From assembly GCF_000819745.1 (NCBI RefSeq), contig NZ_CDDA01000030.1, positions 158,539 to 222,538 on the forward strand: DNA of 64,000 nucleotides, read 5' to 3'. The position numbers were made by a program, and so were the translations under genes. A model generated the notes under the pieces. That model had not been told where the DNA came from and ran no database searches. It saw only the letters and a program-made list of their open reading frames with translations. This DNA comes from Aeromonas bestiarum. GTDB taxonomy: Bacteria; Pseudomonadota; Gammaproteobacteria; Enterobacterales; Aeromonadaceae. Positions within the stretch are counted from its first letter, which is position 1; the number at the start of each line of letters is the position of its first letter. Positions 1 to 10,717 of this stretch are shown here, piece after piece.

Positions 1-420
1 CTCCAGCAGGGCGATCTTTTGGTGCTTGTCGAGGGTCTGCAGGGGATCCATGGCCGGATAGAGCAGGTTGGCCTCCGTGCGGGCCCAGGCCTTCACCTTG
101 CCCTGGGCACCGGCGGCGGCTATGCCACGGGCAGCGGTAACCGACTGTTGCAGCGCCAGCAGGCTCAGCTCATCGGAATAGGCGAAGCCCGTCTTCTCGC
201 CACTGACGGCGCGGACCCCGACCCCCTGGTCGATGTTGTAGCTGCCATCCTTGACGATGCCGTCTTCCAGCATCCAGGACTCGTGCCAGCTGCGCTGGAA
301 ATAGAGGTCGCCGAACTCCACCTGATGGCTCATCAGGCTGCCGAGCAGCTGCTGCAGGCGGCCTTCATCTAGGTCGTTCGGGGCCAACAATGAGGCACTA
401 ACCTGGCTCAATAGACTCAA
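1..420 (-). CDS. tldD: TldD, metalloprotease subunit, N-terminal part (cut by window edge)
   Basis: This is the first 140 codons of TldD, the partner of TldE/PmbA in a zinc metalloprotease that degrades unfolded or leader peptides in the cytosol. The stretches DLYFQRSWHESWMLEDGIVK and NIDQGVGVRAVSGEKTGFAY are hallmarks of the family N-domain and match E. coli TldD closely from memory. The start is a TTG at 418-420 on the minus strand, seven bases after a GGAG Shine-Dalgarno; no in-frame ATG lies nearby, so an ATG-only caller would miss the gene. The catalytic HExxxH region lies beyond the window. It follows the nitrilase gene after about 210 bases, in the yhdP-nitrilase-tldD order typical of Vibrio and Aeromonas. 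Confidence 0.93.
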   Translation of the reverse strand, partial: MSLLSQVSASLLAPNDLDEGRLQQLLGSLMSHQVEFGDLYFQRSWHESWMLEDGIVKDGSYNIDQGVGVRAVSGEKTGFAYSDELSLLALQQSVTAARGIAAAGAQGKVKAWARTEANLLYPAMDPLQTLDKHQKIALLE

Positions 421-631
421 TCTTCTTCTCCACTCTCGTAACGAGATGTTTTAACCGTTTGTCGACTCGCAGGGTCGATTGGCCGCATGGCGGCATCATC
501 GAATGGCTGCGAATCCAATTGCATAGGGTCTGCATCACGGCCGATCAGGCTTTGCCCAATCGACCCGACAACAGCCGGACCCGGCTTAGTAGCGGTCAGC
601 GGCTGCGTTTCAATAATTGTTCATCACGCCA

Positions 632-1453
632 TCAGAGCAGACGGGCGTGGCTCAGCACCGGCATAGTGCGCTTCAATTCATCGACAAGCCTGGCATCCAT
701 CTGTGCCAGCACTGTGGCGCGGCCCGTTGGCTGGCAGGCCAGCACCCGGCCCCAGGGGTCGATCACCATGCTGTGGCCCCAGGTCTGACGCCCCGTCTCG
801 TGGGTACCGCCCTGATTGGCGGCCACCACATAGCACTGATTCTCGATGGCGCGGGCCCGCAGCAGCGGTTCCCAGTGCGCCTCGCCGGTCACGGCGGTAA
901 AGGCGGCAGGCACCAGCAGCACGCGGGCTCCGGCCCTGGCCAGCTGGCGGTAAAGCTCGGGAAAGCGCAGATCATAACAGATAGAGAGGCCGAGGGGACC
1001 AAAGGGGGAGTCCACCAGCACAGGCTGGCTCCCCGGGCTGAAGGTCTCCGACTCCCGGTAGCGACCCTGATTGTCGGCCACGTCCACATCGAACAGGTGG
1101 ATCTTGTGGTAGTGCCCCTTGAGCTCGCCACTCGGGTCAAACACCAGCGAGCTGGTATGGATATGCTCCGAACCTGCGCTGGTGGTCGGCATGGCCCCCG
1201 CCACCAGCCAGATGCCGTAGTCGCGGGCCCACTCGGCCAGCTGTTGCTGGATCGGCGCTGCTCCGCCCAGATCGGGGCCTATGGTCTCAGCCCCGTCCAG
1301 ATAGCCCTGCCGCTCGCCAAACAGGGCGAAGTTCTCCGGCAGCAGCACCAGCAGTGGCCGCTCACTCGGCAGCAGGGCCAGCTCGGCGGCGATCTGCTCC
1401 CGGTTATCCTGCCAGCAACGGCCGGACACCAGCTGTATTGCGGCTAACCACAT
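632..1453 (-). CDS. Carbon-nitrogen hydrolase (nitrilase superfamily, Nit/omega-amidase-like)
   Basis: A 273-residue cytosolic amidase of the nitrilase superfamily. The catalytic triad is visible: Glu40 in LLPENF, Lys117 in GHYHKIHLFD and Cys159 in LSICYDLRFPELYR. That signature places it with Nit1/Nit2-type proteins, which hydrolyse deaminated glutathione or alpha-keto-omega-amidates; which substrate applies here is not visible. The ATG at 1451-1453 is chosen because AAGGAGAGAG precedes it; an upstream in-frame start would add 14 unconserved residues. It lies 25 bases after the Dabb-domain gene and between yhdP and tldD, so it is probably part of the mreB-to-tldD co-directional cluster. Confidence 0.92.
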   Translation of the reverse strand: MWLAAIQLVSGRCWQDNREQIAAELALLPSERPLLVLLPENFALFGERQGYLDGAETIGPDLGGAAPIQQQLAEWARDYGIWLVAGAMPTTSAGSEHIHTSSLVFDPSGELKGHYHKIHLFDVDVADNQGRYRESETFSPGSQPVLVDSPFGPLGLSICYDLRFPELYRQLARAGARVLLVPAAFTAVTGEAHWEPLLRARAIENQCYVVAANQGGTHETGRQTWGHSMVIDPWGRVLACQPTGRATVLAQMDARLVDELKRTMPVLSHARLL

Positions 1454-1478
1454 GACTCTCTCCTTGTCGCTCTGGCCG

Positions 1479-1799
1479 TCAGACAGTGACAGCATCCCCC
1501 GCTTGCAGGGTGTAATCCAGCACTATGATGCGTTCCAGCACGGGACGAAAGAGCGCCTTGAGGGCGTCGTGATCCGGGTGGGGCAGATAGCGCTGGCGGG
1601 CGGCCTCGTCGGCGAAGGTCATCAGCACGCTGTGGGTAAAACCCTCGGCACGCCCCTCCGGACTGTCATTTTGGCCCCACTCCACGGCCAGCACGCCACT
1701 GACCTGATGGGGGATGGCGAGAAAGGCCGCCCTGACGGCCGCGATAGCGTCGGGACTGGCCTCACCCTTGAAGGTGATCAGCAGAATATGTCGGATCAT
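1479..1799 (-). CDS. Dabb (stress-responsive alpha/beta barrel) domain protein
   Basis: A 106-residue protein made of a single dimeric alpha/beta barrel (Dabb) domain. It starts MIRHILLITFKGEAS, and the central region FTHSVLMTFADEAARQRYLP fits the family core of strand, helix and a His/Asp-rich turn (HPDHDALK). Such domains form dimeric ferredoxin-like folds; bacterial members mostly have no known substrate. It lies between yhdP (37 bases upstream) and the nitrilase gene (25 bases downstream), probably co-transcribed. I cannot assign a reaction. Confidence 0.85.
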   Translation of the reverse strand: MIRHILLITFKGEASPDAIAAVRAAFLAIPHQVSGVLAVEWGQNDSPEGRAEGFTHSVLMTFADEAARQRYLPHPDHDALKALFRPVLERIIVLDYTLQAGDAVTV

Positions 1800-1836
1800 G
1801 GCTCACTCCTTGTGATGGCAATACCCGCCACCAGCC

Positions 1837-4800
1837 TCAGCGCTGGGCGGGCCCCGCGTGTTTGGGGGTCAGCAGGAAGGGGGTGACCTCCTGCGCCGGC
1901 AGATTGGGCGCCACCGCATCGACCGCCTCCTTCTGCTGCTGGTTGAGCTTGATGCGAGCCCTGTCCCGCCCCGCCTCGATCAGCTTGGGAGCATCCAGCG
2001 GACCCGAAACCCGAAAATCGATGCGGGTGACCACGTCCACCACCGGCTCCAGCAGCTTGGAGAGGGCCAGCACATAGAGGCCGGTGATCGGGGTCAGGGA
2101 GAAGGCCGCCACCACCGGCAGGGTACCGCCCAGGTTGGGGGAGAAGCTCAGCTCGTAGTCGAGTCGCCAGCGTACCAGGTCGGCGATGCCTTCGCCGCGC
2201 AGGTTGCCCGCCGCTCCCTTCATGTAGAAGTCCTGATTATCCACCACCCCTTGCTTGATCTTGGCGGAGGCGGACATGGATTCGAAATAGAAGCCCTTGT
2301 CGAACACATCGCGGAAATCAAGCCGCAGCTTGCGCAGCAGGGAATCGAGGCTGAGCAGAGAGAGCAGGCGCGCGCCCTTGTCATTGACCTCGCGCAGCGT
2401 GCCCCCCTCCAGCTGATAGTTGGCACTGCCGGCCAGGGTCGGCACATCCAGCCGATAGGGCACATCGTTCCAGTTCAGATCCAGCGCCATCTTGCCGGGC
2501 GCATCGCCGATGGGCGAGGTATAGCCGAGCCGCTTGAGCAGCAGCTCGCTGTTGTTGCTGCTGATGCTGGCACGGGCATGGGTCTGCATCCGGCCGGGCT
2601 GGGCCAGCCAGTCCACAGTGCCGGTCAGCTGGCTGCCCGCCAGCCGCATGTCCAGCCCCTTGAGGGTCAGCTTGTTGGCGCCGGGCACCAGCTCTCCCTT
2701 CACCTCCCCCAGCGGCAGGGCGCCGAAGCGGCAGTCCACGCAGCTGAAGGTGAGCCAGGGAATGGCGTCCATGATAGCCCTGTCCTGTCTGGCATCGGGC
2801 TCGGGGCTCAGATCCGAACTCTTGCCGGACCAATAGATGCGGGCAAATTTCGCGTCTATGGGCTGACGCTCGGTCACCGGCAGGCGCACCACTCCCATCA
2901 CATCCGGGCTGTCGATCATCACCTCGGTGGCCTGCTTGACCGGCCCCACGGTGAAGTGCACCGCCTTGAGGTTGGCGCTGCCGATGTCGGCGCGGGCCAG
3001 CTGGCCGTCCACCCACCACTCCTGGGGCAGGAAGGCGGGACCGACCACGGCATTGCCGCCCGCCGCCGTGCTCGCCGGCAGCCATTGCTTGAGTCGGGCC
3101 AGCCAGCCGGCCACATCCGCCTGCTGCTGGTTGATGGCCAGCAGCAGGGGCTTGTCACGCAGCACCCGGGCTCCGGGCTGACCCACGTCCACCCGCACCC
3201 GGCTGAGGTAAGGCACCCCATCGCCATAGACCAGCCGGCTCTGCATATCCACATCCGCCCCCAGCACGGCGCGAATGTCGGCGCTGCCGTCGCGGCCACG
3301 GGCTGTCACCTTGAGCGGCAAGCGGCTGTTGGCGTCCTTGGCCAGCGGCGAGGGCAGATCCAGCCCCATGCCCTGCAGGTTGGAGTCCAGCGCCAGCTGG
3401 AAGCTGAACGGCTTGTCATTGGGCAGGGTCAGCCCCAGGGTGCCGGCCCAGTTGCCACGCCCCTTGAGGATGTCGAGCACAGGCAGATCGCGGCGCTGGC
3501 GGCTGCTGTCCCACAAGCCCTTGAACTTGAGGTCGACCTGATAGCGGTTCGGCTGCTGCCGGCCCTGATAATCCAGGGTCAGCGGCTGGTTCCACAGGCT
3601 CGCCTTGAGGTTGCTGAAACGGGTCTGCTCGTTGTCATATTCGAGCCGCCCCTGCACCTGCTCCAGCGGCAGATCCAGGCTGGCCACCCGCACCTTGTTG
3701 TTGCTGAACAGGGCGTCGCCGCTCGCCTTGACCTCGCTCTCGCCATCGAGGGGGATATCCAGCTTGACCGAGCCCTTGAGCGGGCCCCGGATCTCGATCT
3801 CCCGCAGCGCCTGACCGACGGAGTCCCCCAGCGGGGAGTCCTGCAGGTAGTCGCTGATGGCCTTGCCCTCGCCCTCGACCTTGGCATCCACATAGAGGTG
3901 GGCGCCCGGGTAGAGATCCGGGATCCAGGCATGGACCGAGTCGGAGCCGGCCTTGCCGAGCCGGGTGGAGCGGCTGTTCATGTCGAGACTGGCGTTCTGG
4001 AACAGCAGGTCTATCTGCAGATCGGTGAGCGGTTGCCAACCGGGGAAGAACTGGAAGGTGGCCCGTTCCAGCGGCACCGCCACCTGGAAGATGCCCTCGC
4101 CCTTGCTGTAGGGGAAATCCTTGAACTCGCCGTACCAGAGCAGATCCGCGCCCCTGGCCTGGCCGCCCTTGATGGCACCGCTCAGGTAGTCCACCAGGCT
4201 CTTGCTCATCACCTGCAAGGGATAGTAGCGATCCGCATTGCCCGCATTCTTGACGTCGATGCGACCGGTCAGGGCGAGGAAGGTGTGTTCGTACAGATCC
4301 ATTCTGAAACGGCTGGCGAGGGTCAGATCCGGGTTGTCCAGCGCCACGTCCTGACCATAGAGCACCCAGCCCCTGGGATCCTGCCACCAGTCGAGCCGCG
4401 CCGAGAAGCTGTCAACCGGGATCGGCTCCTTGAAGTGGCGAGCCGGATCCACTTTATCCTTGTGCAGCGCCAGCCGGGCGCTGCCGCCGGTCGGGGTCAG
4501 CCAGAACTCGCCATTGAGATCCTGCACGCCGGGCACGTCCTGCCAGGCGGTGACCTTGATGTGGGAGAGCTGGCCGCTGAGGGAGAGCCCGCGCCAGTCG
4601 GCGTCGGCCTGCAGGACAAGATCCTGCAGCTGGCCCTTGGGCTGGGTGCGCTTGAGGGTTTCGGTCAACTCTGGGTAGAGGCCGGAGACCAGCTGGCTCA
4701 GATTGGCGACCTGATCCAGATCGATGGAGGGCACATAGCCCTGAATGCGGGAGCCAACCCGCTCGAGCTGCAACCGGCTCTGCAGCCAGGGCTTGCCGTC

Positions 4801-5736
4801 GAGCTTGAAGGTCACGTCATGGCTGGCAAGCTGCCACTCTTCGCCGTCCCGGCGCAGCTGGATCTTGCCCCCCTGCAGGCCGAGACGGTGCATGGCACCC
4901 TGCTTCTCATCCTGCCAGATCAGGTAGTTGTTGCCGAATGCCAGCAGGGATTCCCCCAGCTGACCGCTGGCAAAGGTGCTCCAGAGCTGGAAATCGAGCT
5001 GGCCGGCCACCCGTGGCTCGCCGGCATGGATCCGTGCCAGCATGGGGCTGATGTCAAGCTGGCTGGCCCCCAGATAGAGCTGCCCCTTGAGCCGATCGAG
5101 CCGCGCCTCGGGGGCATCCACATCCAGGATGAGATCTATGGTGCTCTCGCCCACCCCGTTGATCAGATAGGCCTTGCCGACCCCCTGATGGCGCTTGCCG
5201 CGGTTCTGCCAGCGCAGCTGGGCGATGTCGAGGGCCCGCACCTCCCCCAGCGCCGTGGTCAGGCTGAGGCGGGTGTCGTGAATGTCGAAGGTGGAGAGCT
5301 GGGTCAGCAGGAAGCGCAGCAATGCCTGCTGCTGATCACGGCCGTCACTGGGCTCGGGGTCGGCCGGTTGGGCCAGATCCAGCGCTATGTCGCCATCGCT
5401 CAAGATGAGCTGGCCGAACACAGGCCTGAGTTCATTGAGGGAGCGCCAGAAGTCGAGGTGCGCCCATACCTTGCCAAGGCGCAGGGCAAAACGGCCGGAA
5501 TCCGGCGCTATCACCAGCTGTTGCAGCTCGAGAGCCGGGCCGCGCTGGGTCCAGTCCAGGCCGATGCGATCGACGCTGGCTTCCAGCTTGCTGTCAGCCA
5601 GCAGGGTGTCGAGCAGTGCCTGTCTGTGCTGGTTGAGCAAGGGGCCGCCAAAGCGCACCAGACTGACCAGGATGGCCAGCAGCACGAAGAAGACCCCGAG
5701 GGCTAACCAGCCCCGACTCAGCCAGCGATAGACCAA
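1837..5736 (-). CDS. yhdP: YhdP, AsmA-like envelope protein
   Basis: A 1299-residue AsmA/TamB-related giant. One N-terminal membrane helix (about residues 10-29) anchors a long periplasmic beta-rich region. Recognisable family stretches are SKSLVDYLSGAIKGGQA in the middle and LLSLLSLDSLLRKLRLDFRD near the C terminus. In E. coli YhdP works with TamB and YdbH in moving phospholipids from the inner to the outer membrane; the same role is inferred here. The length matches the family (about 1270). The start is a TTG at 5734-5736 directly abutting the rng stop codon, without a clear ribosome site, which suggests translational coupling to rng. A very long ORF on the opposite strand is a shadow of the GC-rich codon pattern. 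Confidence 0.93.
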   Translation of the reverse strand: MVYRWLSRGWLALGVFFVLLAILVSLVRFGGPLLNQHRQALLDTLLADSKLEASVDRIGLDWTQRGPALELQQLVIAPDSGRFALRLGKVWAHLDFWRSLNELRPVFGQLILSDGDIALDLAQPADPEPSDGRDQQQALLRFLLTQLSTFDIHDTRLSLTTALGEVRALDIAQLRWQNRGKRHQGVGKAYLINGVGESTIDLILDVDAPEARLDRLKGQLYLGASQLDISPMLARIHAGEPRVAGQLDFQLWSTFASGQLGESLLAFGNNYLIWQDEKQGAMHRLGLQGGKIQLRRDGEEWQLASHDVTFKLDGKPWLQSRLQLERVGSRIQGYVPSIDLDQVANLSQLVSGLYPELTETLKRTQPKGQLQDLVLQADADWRGLSLSGQLSHIKVTAWQDVPGVQDLNGEFWLTPTGGSARLALHKDKVDPARHFKEPIPVDSFSARLDWWQDPRGWVLYGQDVALDNPDLTLASRFRMDLYEHTFLALTGRIDVKNAGNADRYYPLQVMSKSLVDYLSGAIKGGQARGADLLWYGEFKDFPYSKGEGIFQVAVPLERATFQFFPGWQPLTDLQIDLLFQNASLDMNSRSTRLGKAGSDSVHAWIPDLYPGAHLYVDAKVEGEGKAISDYLQDSPLGDSVGQALREIEIRGPLKGSVKLDIPLDGESEVKASGDALFSNNKVRVASLDLPLEQVQGRLEYDNEQTRFSNLKASLWNQPLTLDYQGRQQPNRYQVDLKFKGLWDSSRQRRDLPVLDILKGRGNWAGTLGLTLPNDKPFSFQLALDSNLQGMGLDLPSPLAKDANSRLPLKVTARGRDGSADIRAVLGADVDMQSRLVYGDGVPYLSRVRVDVGQPGARVLRDKPLLLAINQQQADVAGWLARLKQWLPASTAAGGNAVVGPAFLPQEWWVDGQLARADIGSANLKAVHFTVGPVKQATEVMIDSPDVMGVVRLPVTERQPIDAKFARIYWSGKSSDLSPEPDARQDRAIMDAIPWLTFSCVDCRFGALPLGEVKGELVPGANKLTLKGLDMRLAGSQLTGTVDWLAQPGRMQTHARASISSNNSELLLKRLGYTSPIGDAPGKMALDLNWNDVPYRLDVPTLAGSANYQLEGGTLREVNDKGARLLSLLSLDSLLRKLRLDFRDVFDKGFYFESMSASAKIKQGVVDNQDFYMKGAAGNLRGEGIADLVRWRLDYELSFSPNLGGTLPVVAAFSLTPITGLYVLALSKLLEPVVDVVTRIDFRVSGPLDAPKLIEAGRDRARIKLNQQQKEAVDAVAPNLPAQEVTPFLLTPKHAGPAQR

Positions 5737-7206
5737 TTACATCATCACCACATCGAATTGTTCCTGGCCGCAGAGCGGTTCACTCACTACCCGGACCTGC
5801 TTGCCGATGAACACCTCCAGCTCGGCGAGGCTGTGGGACTCTTCACCCCGCAGGTAGTCGGCCACGGCCGGTGCGGCGTAGACGGTGAACTGATCCGCAT
5901 CGTAGGCGCGATTGACCCGGATGATCTCCCGCAGGATCTCGAAGCAGACCGACTCCACCGTCTTGACCCGACCGCGCCCCTTGCACTCGGGGCACTCGGA
6001 GCAGAGCACGTGCTCCAGGCTCTCGCGGGTACGCTTGCGGGTCATCTCCACCAGGCCGAGCTGGGAGAAGCCGTTGACGTTGGTCTTGGCCCTGTCCTTG
6101 GAGAGCGCCTGCTCCAGGCTGTGCAGCACCCGTCGGCGATGATCCTCGGACTGCATGTCGATGAAATCGATGATGATGATGCCGCCGAGGTTGCGCAGGC
6201 GCAGGTGACGGGCGATGGCCGCCGTCGCCTCGACGTTGGTATTGAAGATGGTCTCTTCCAGATTGCGATGGCCGACGAAGGCGCCCGTGTTGATGTCCAC
6301 CGTGGTCATGGCTTCGGTCTGGTCGATGATGAGGTAGCCGCCGGATTTCAGCTCTACCTTGCGATCCAGCGCACGCTGGATCTCGTTCTCCACGTCGTAG
6401 AGATCGAAGATGGGCGACTCGCCGGAGTAGTATTCCAGCTTGCCGGCCAGTTCGGGCACGTACTCCTCGGTGAAGCGCTTGAGCTGATCGAAGCTCTGGC
6501 GCGAGTCGACCCGGATCTTGTCGAGCTCGGCGCCGACGAAATCGCGCACCACCCGGAAGGCCAGGCTGGGATCTTCATAGAGGATCTTGCAGGGCGGGTA
6601 CTTCTGCTTGCGCTCCAGGATCTTGCGCCACAGCCGCTTGAGGAAGGCGGCGTCCTGCTCCAGCTCCTGCTCTCCCACCCCTTCGGCGGCGGTGCGAATG
6701 ATATAGCCACCGAGATCATCCACATAGCTGGCCACGGTACGCTTGAGGCGCTCGCGCTCCGCTTCGGACTCGATGCGCTGGGACACCCCCACATGCGCAC
6801 TGCCCGGCATGAACACCAGATAGCGGGATGGCAAGGTGATGTCGGTGGTGAGACGGGCGCCCTTGGTGCCCAGCGGATCTTTCACCACCTGCACCATGAT
6901 GTCCTGCCCCTGGCGTACCAGCTCGGCTATGTTGCCGGCCTGGAACTGCTCCTTCTCCTTCACCGCCACACACTCGGTGTGCGGCACTATGTCGGAAGCG
7001 TGCAGGAAGGCCGCCTTGTCCATGCCGATATCGACGAAAGCCGCCTGCATGCCGGGCAGCACCCGGCTGATCTTGCCTTTGTAGATGTTGCCCACTATGC
7101 CGCGCTTGGCCTGACGCTCTACGTGCACTTCCTGCAGCAGACCGTTTTCGACCAGGGCGACCCGGGTTTCGGAGGGGGTGACGTTCACCAGCAGTTCTAC
7201 CGACAT
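5737..7206 (-). CDS. rng: Ribonuclease G
   Basis: A 489-residue endoribonuclease of the RNase E/G family, which matures the 5' end of 16S rRNA and degrades some mRNAs. Visible parts are the S1 domain near residues 37-120 (RGIVGNIYKGKISRVLPGMQ), the Mg-binding catalytic aspartates D304 in TTVDINTGAF and D347 in IIIIDFIDM, and the zinc-link cysteines in CSECPECKGRGR near residue 405. There is no long C-terminal scaffold, so it is RNase G and not RNase E. An AAGG-containing ribosome site precedes the ATG. The order maf-rng-yhdP is the same as in E. coli. Confidence 0.97.
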   Translation of the reverse strand: MSVELLVNVTPSETRVALVENGLLQEVHVERQAKRGIVGNIYKGKISRVLPGMQAAFVDIGMDKAAFLHASDIVPHTECVAVKEKEQFQAGNIAELVRQGQDIMVQVVKDPLGTKGARLTTDITLPSRYLVFMPGSAHVGVSQRIESEAERERLKRTVASYVDDLGGYIIRTAAEGVGEQELEQDAAFLKRLWRKILERKQKYPPCKILYEDPSLAFRVVRDFVGAELDKIRVDSRQSFDQLKRFTEEYVPELAGKLEYYSGESPIFDLYDVENEIQRALDRKVELKSGGYLIIDQTEAMTTVDINTGAFVGHRNLEETIFNTNVEATAAIARHLRLRNLGGIIIIDFIDMQSEDHRRRVLHSLEQALSKDRAKTNVNGFSQLGLVEMTRKRTRESLEHVLCSECPECKGRGRVKTVESVCFEILREIIRVNRAYDADQFTVYAAPAVADYLRGEESHSLAELEVFIGKQVRVVSEPLCGQEQFDVVMM

Positions 7207-7400
7207 AAGTTACCTTGCCTTTCTAGTTTTAAATTCTGGCAGCCAAACCGGCGCGTGCCCGGTGAGTAACGCAGTAAGAAACAGCCGGCGAGTTTCACCG
7301 ACCCATGCCTTGCCTGTGATGGCTTCAAATTCTGACCGCCATGTTCCGACCCTGTGCCTGCCCGCGGAACGGGCCTTGCAGAACATGGCTGGCGGATAGA
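7207..7400. other. Gap between maf and rng, with a long inverted repeat
   Basis: A 194-base non-coding gap that would form the rng leader if transcribed from within it. It contains the 8-base arms CCATGTTC (about 7339-7346) and GAACATGG (about 7381-7388) enclosing a second small GC stem. No T-run follows, so it does not look like an intrinsic terminator. No ORF with a ribosome site is visible. Confidence 0.4.
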
Positions 7401-7988
7401 TTACCGAGACTGTTCCAGATGATGCTTGATCAGCAGATCCGTTTCCAGCAGGGGCAGGCCGACCACGGCGCTGTAGCTCCCCTCGATGCGGCTGACAAAC
7501 TTGCCGGCAATCCCTTGAATCGCATAGGCACCGGCCTTGTCGCAGGGCTCACCCGTGCGCCAGTAAGCCTCGATCTCGGCCTCGTCCAGCTTGCGAAACG
7601 CCACGTTGGTGGTGACCAGGCGCACATCGCAGCGCTCCGGAGTCGCCAGCGCCACCGCCGTCATCACCTGATGCACCTTGCCGGAGAGCGCCTCCAGCAT
7701 GTCTTTGGCATCGAGCAGGTCGGACGGCTTCTCCAACACCCGATCCCCCAGCACCACTATGGTGTCGGCGCCCAGCACCGGCAGCGCCGTCGGGGCTGCT
7801 GCCACCCCGGCCATCGCCTTGTCACGGGCGAGGCGGCAGACGTAATCCTGCGCCTTTTCACCCTCTTCCCGCCGCTCCGGCACATCCAGTCTGAGTACCT
7901 CGAAGCGGTACCCCAGCTGGGCAAGCAGTTCATGACGGCGGGGCGAGCCCGAGGCGAGATACAGTTGCAGTTCGTTGTGCTTGTTCAT
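7401..7988 (-). CDS. maf: Maf family nucleoside triphosphate pyrophosphatase (YhdE-type)
   Basis: A protein of about 195 residues that hydrolyses dTTP/UTP (and modified nucleotides) to monophosphate, a house-cleaning activity. Family signatures are the N-terminal [19 protein letters not shown] phosphate-binding segment, [16 protein letters not shown] and [20 protein letters not shown]. The ATG at 7986-7988 is preferred; a GTG two codons upstream (7994) is also possible and neither has a good Shine-Dalgarno. It sits between mreD (51 bases upstream) and rng, as in E. coli (yhdE between mreD and rng). Confidence 0.94.
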   Translation of the reverse strand: MNKHNELQLYLASGSPRRHELLAQLGYRFEVLRLDVPERREEGEKAQDYVCRLARDKAMAGVAAAPTALPVLGADTIVVLGDRVLEKPSDLLDAKDMLEALSGKVHQVMTAVALATPERCDVRLVTTNVAFRKLDEAEIEAYWRTGEPCDKAGAYAIQGIAGKFVSRIEGSYSAVVGLPLLETDLLIKHHLEQSR

Positions 7989-8039
7989 ATTCACTTAATG
8001 AGATGAGGTAAAGTTACAATGCATTGTTTTTGCTCATAT

Positions 8040-8525
8040 TCACTTGATATTGAAGCGGCGGCGCACCTTGCGCAAGACCAGAAACACCCAGGGCCATATT
8101 AGCATCGTGCTCAGGGTCGACCAAAAGTAGGCAAGATTGAGGCTGGCACGGCTGAACAGGTGTTCGGCCCAGAAGATGGTCACCTTGCCCACCAGCGAGA
8201 GACAGCCGATGATCAGCGCCTGTTGCCAGAGGGAGAAGTTGCGGATCTTCTGGAACTGGAAGGCCGCCAGATAGGTGGTGATGGCCATGGCCATGGCCCG
8301 CACGCCGAGGGTGCTGCCCAGCAGCACGTCCAGCAGCAGGCCCGCCACCCAGGCGGAACCGACGTTGGTCCTGTGCGGCAACGCCAGCGCCCAGTAGATG
8401 AGCACCATGGCGAGCCAGTCCGGACGGAAGGGTTCAAATTGAAAGGGAAGCGGCAGGATCGACAGGCACAGAGCCAGCAGGATCGAGATCCAGATCCAGA
8501 TCCTGCCGCTGGCGGGTTGCAACAT
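8040..8525 (-). CDS. mreD: Rod shape-determining protein MreD
   Basis: A 161-residue, very hydrophobic inner-membrane protein of the elongasome that links MreB/MreC to RodA-PBP2 for side-wall peptidoglycan synthesis. About five membrane helices are visible, and the family motif FRPDWLAMVLIYWALALPHR with the following GLLLDVLLGSTLG is present. Its ATG overlaps the mreC stop (TGATG), which implies translational coupling. Length agrees with E. coli MreD (162). Confidence 0.96.
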   Translation of the reverse strand: MLQPASGRIWIWISILLALCLSILPLPFQFEPFRPDWLAMVLIYWALALPHRTNVGSAWVAGLLLDVLLGSTLGVRAMAMAITTYLAAFQFQKIRNFSLWQQALIIGCLSLVGKVTIFWAEHLFSRASLNLAYFWSTLSTMLIWPWVFLVLRKVRRRFNIK

Positions 8526-9430
8526 CAGCGCGTCGCTCCCGCAGCCGAGGCTGCCGCTACCGGCGCAGCCGCCGGGGTCGGCGCCTCTTCATCATCGTGC
8601 ACGTCCGGCTTCTTGTCGGTCCAGAGCAGCAGCAGATAGCGCAATCTGTCCAGTGCCACCAGCGGCTTGGCCTCGACCTGGGCGAAGGGCTTGCCCTCCA
8701 CATAGTCGGAGCGGGTCACGGTCGCCACCGGATACCCTTCCGGGAAGCGGCCGCCAAGGCCGGAGGTGACCAGCAGGTCGCCAACCTGAACATCGGTGTT
8801 GCGCGGCAGGTTGCGCAGCTCCAGCTTGTCCAGCTCGCCGCTGCCGGAGGCAATGGCGCGCAGGTCGTTGCGCAGCACCCGCACCGGGATGCCGTGGCTG
8901 GAGTCTGTGATGAGCAGGACGCGGCTGGTGGTGGAACCCACGTGCAGCACCTGACCTATCACCCCCTGATCGTTGATCACCGGCTGGCCGTTGTAGACAC
9001 CGTCCAGCGCACCCTTGTTGATCAGCACCTGATGGCTGAAGGGGTCGGAATCCACCGACAGCAGCTCGGCCACCATCTTGCGGGACTCCTTGTGCACCGG
9101 AGAACCGAGCAGCTCACGCAGACGCTGGTTCTCGTGCTCCAGATGGTCCATCTTGAGCAGGCGCGAACGCAGGGTGAACAGCTGTTGTTCCTGCTGCTTG
9201 GTCTGCTCGATCAGGCCGGCCCGGGTCTGCACCTGGGTCGACATGGTATCGAGCATGATACCTGGCGCATTGGCCATGTATTGCAGCGGGCTGACGAGCG
9301 AACTGAGGTAGACGCGGACATGGGTAAACACACCGAAGCGAGAGTCCGCTACGATGGCAGCAATGGAGATGATGACGGCGAGAAACAACCGTAACTGAAG
9401 CGAAGGGCCTCTACCAAAAATGGGTTTCAT
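8525..9430 (-). CDS. mreC: Cell shape-determining protein MreC
   Basis: A 301-residue bitopic protein: a short cytoplasmic tail, a membrane helix near residues 12-30, a coiled coil around residues 70-110 (EQTKQQEQQLFTLRSRLL) and a periplasmic beta-barrel pair containing VIGQVLHVGSTTSRVLLITD and VGDLLVTSGLGGRFPEGYPV. It organises the elongasome between MreB and the PBPs. The C-terminal tail is acidic and then alanine-rich (EEAPTPAAAPVAAAS), which is variable in the family. It follows mreB after a 42-base gap that holds a terminator-like hairpin. Confidence 0.96.
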   Translation of the reverse strand: MKPIFGRGPSLQLRLFLAVIISIAAIVADSRFGVFTHVRVYLSSLVSPLQYMANAPGIMLDTMSTQVQTRAGLIEQTKQQEQQLFTLRSRLLKMDHLEHENQRLRELLGSPVHKESRKMVAELLSVDSDPFSHQVLINKGALDGVYNGQPVINDQGVIGQVLHVGSTTSRVLLITDSSHGIPVRVLRNDLRAIASGSGELDKLELRNLPRNTDVQVGDLLVTSGLGGRFPEGYPVATVTRSDYVEGKPFAQVEAKPLVALDRLRYLLLLWTDKKPDVHDDEEAPTPAAAPVAAASAAGATR

Positions 9431-9438
9431 GAGTCGTC

Positions 9439-9465
9439 AAAAAAGAGCCGGCGCGCTGGCCGGCT
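9439..9465 (-). terminator. Intrinsic terminator/attenuator between mreB and mreC
   Basis: On the minus strand the stem AGCCGGC / GCCGGCT with a six-base loop is followed directly by a run of T residues (complement of 9439-9444). It fits a Rho-independent terminator that lets mreB be expressed above mreC and mreD. Confidence 0.75.
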
Positions 9466-9472
9466 TTGGGTC

Positions 9473-10717
<1,245 letters not shown>

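Noticed and set aside
1858..5706. 1282-codon open frame on the plus strand opposite yhdP
   Set aside because: It mirrors yhdP codon structure, has no ribosome site or homology-like motif, and consists of His/Gln/Gly/Leu-rich sequence typical of the antisense of GC-rich genes.
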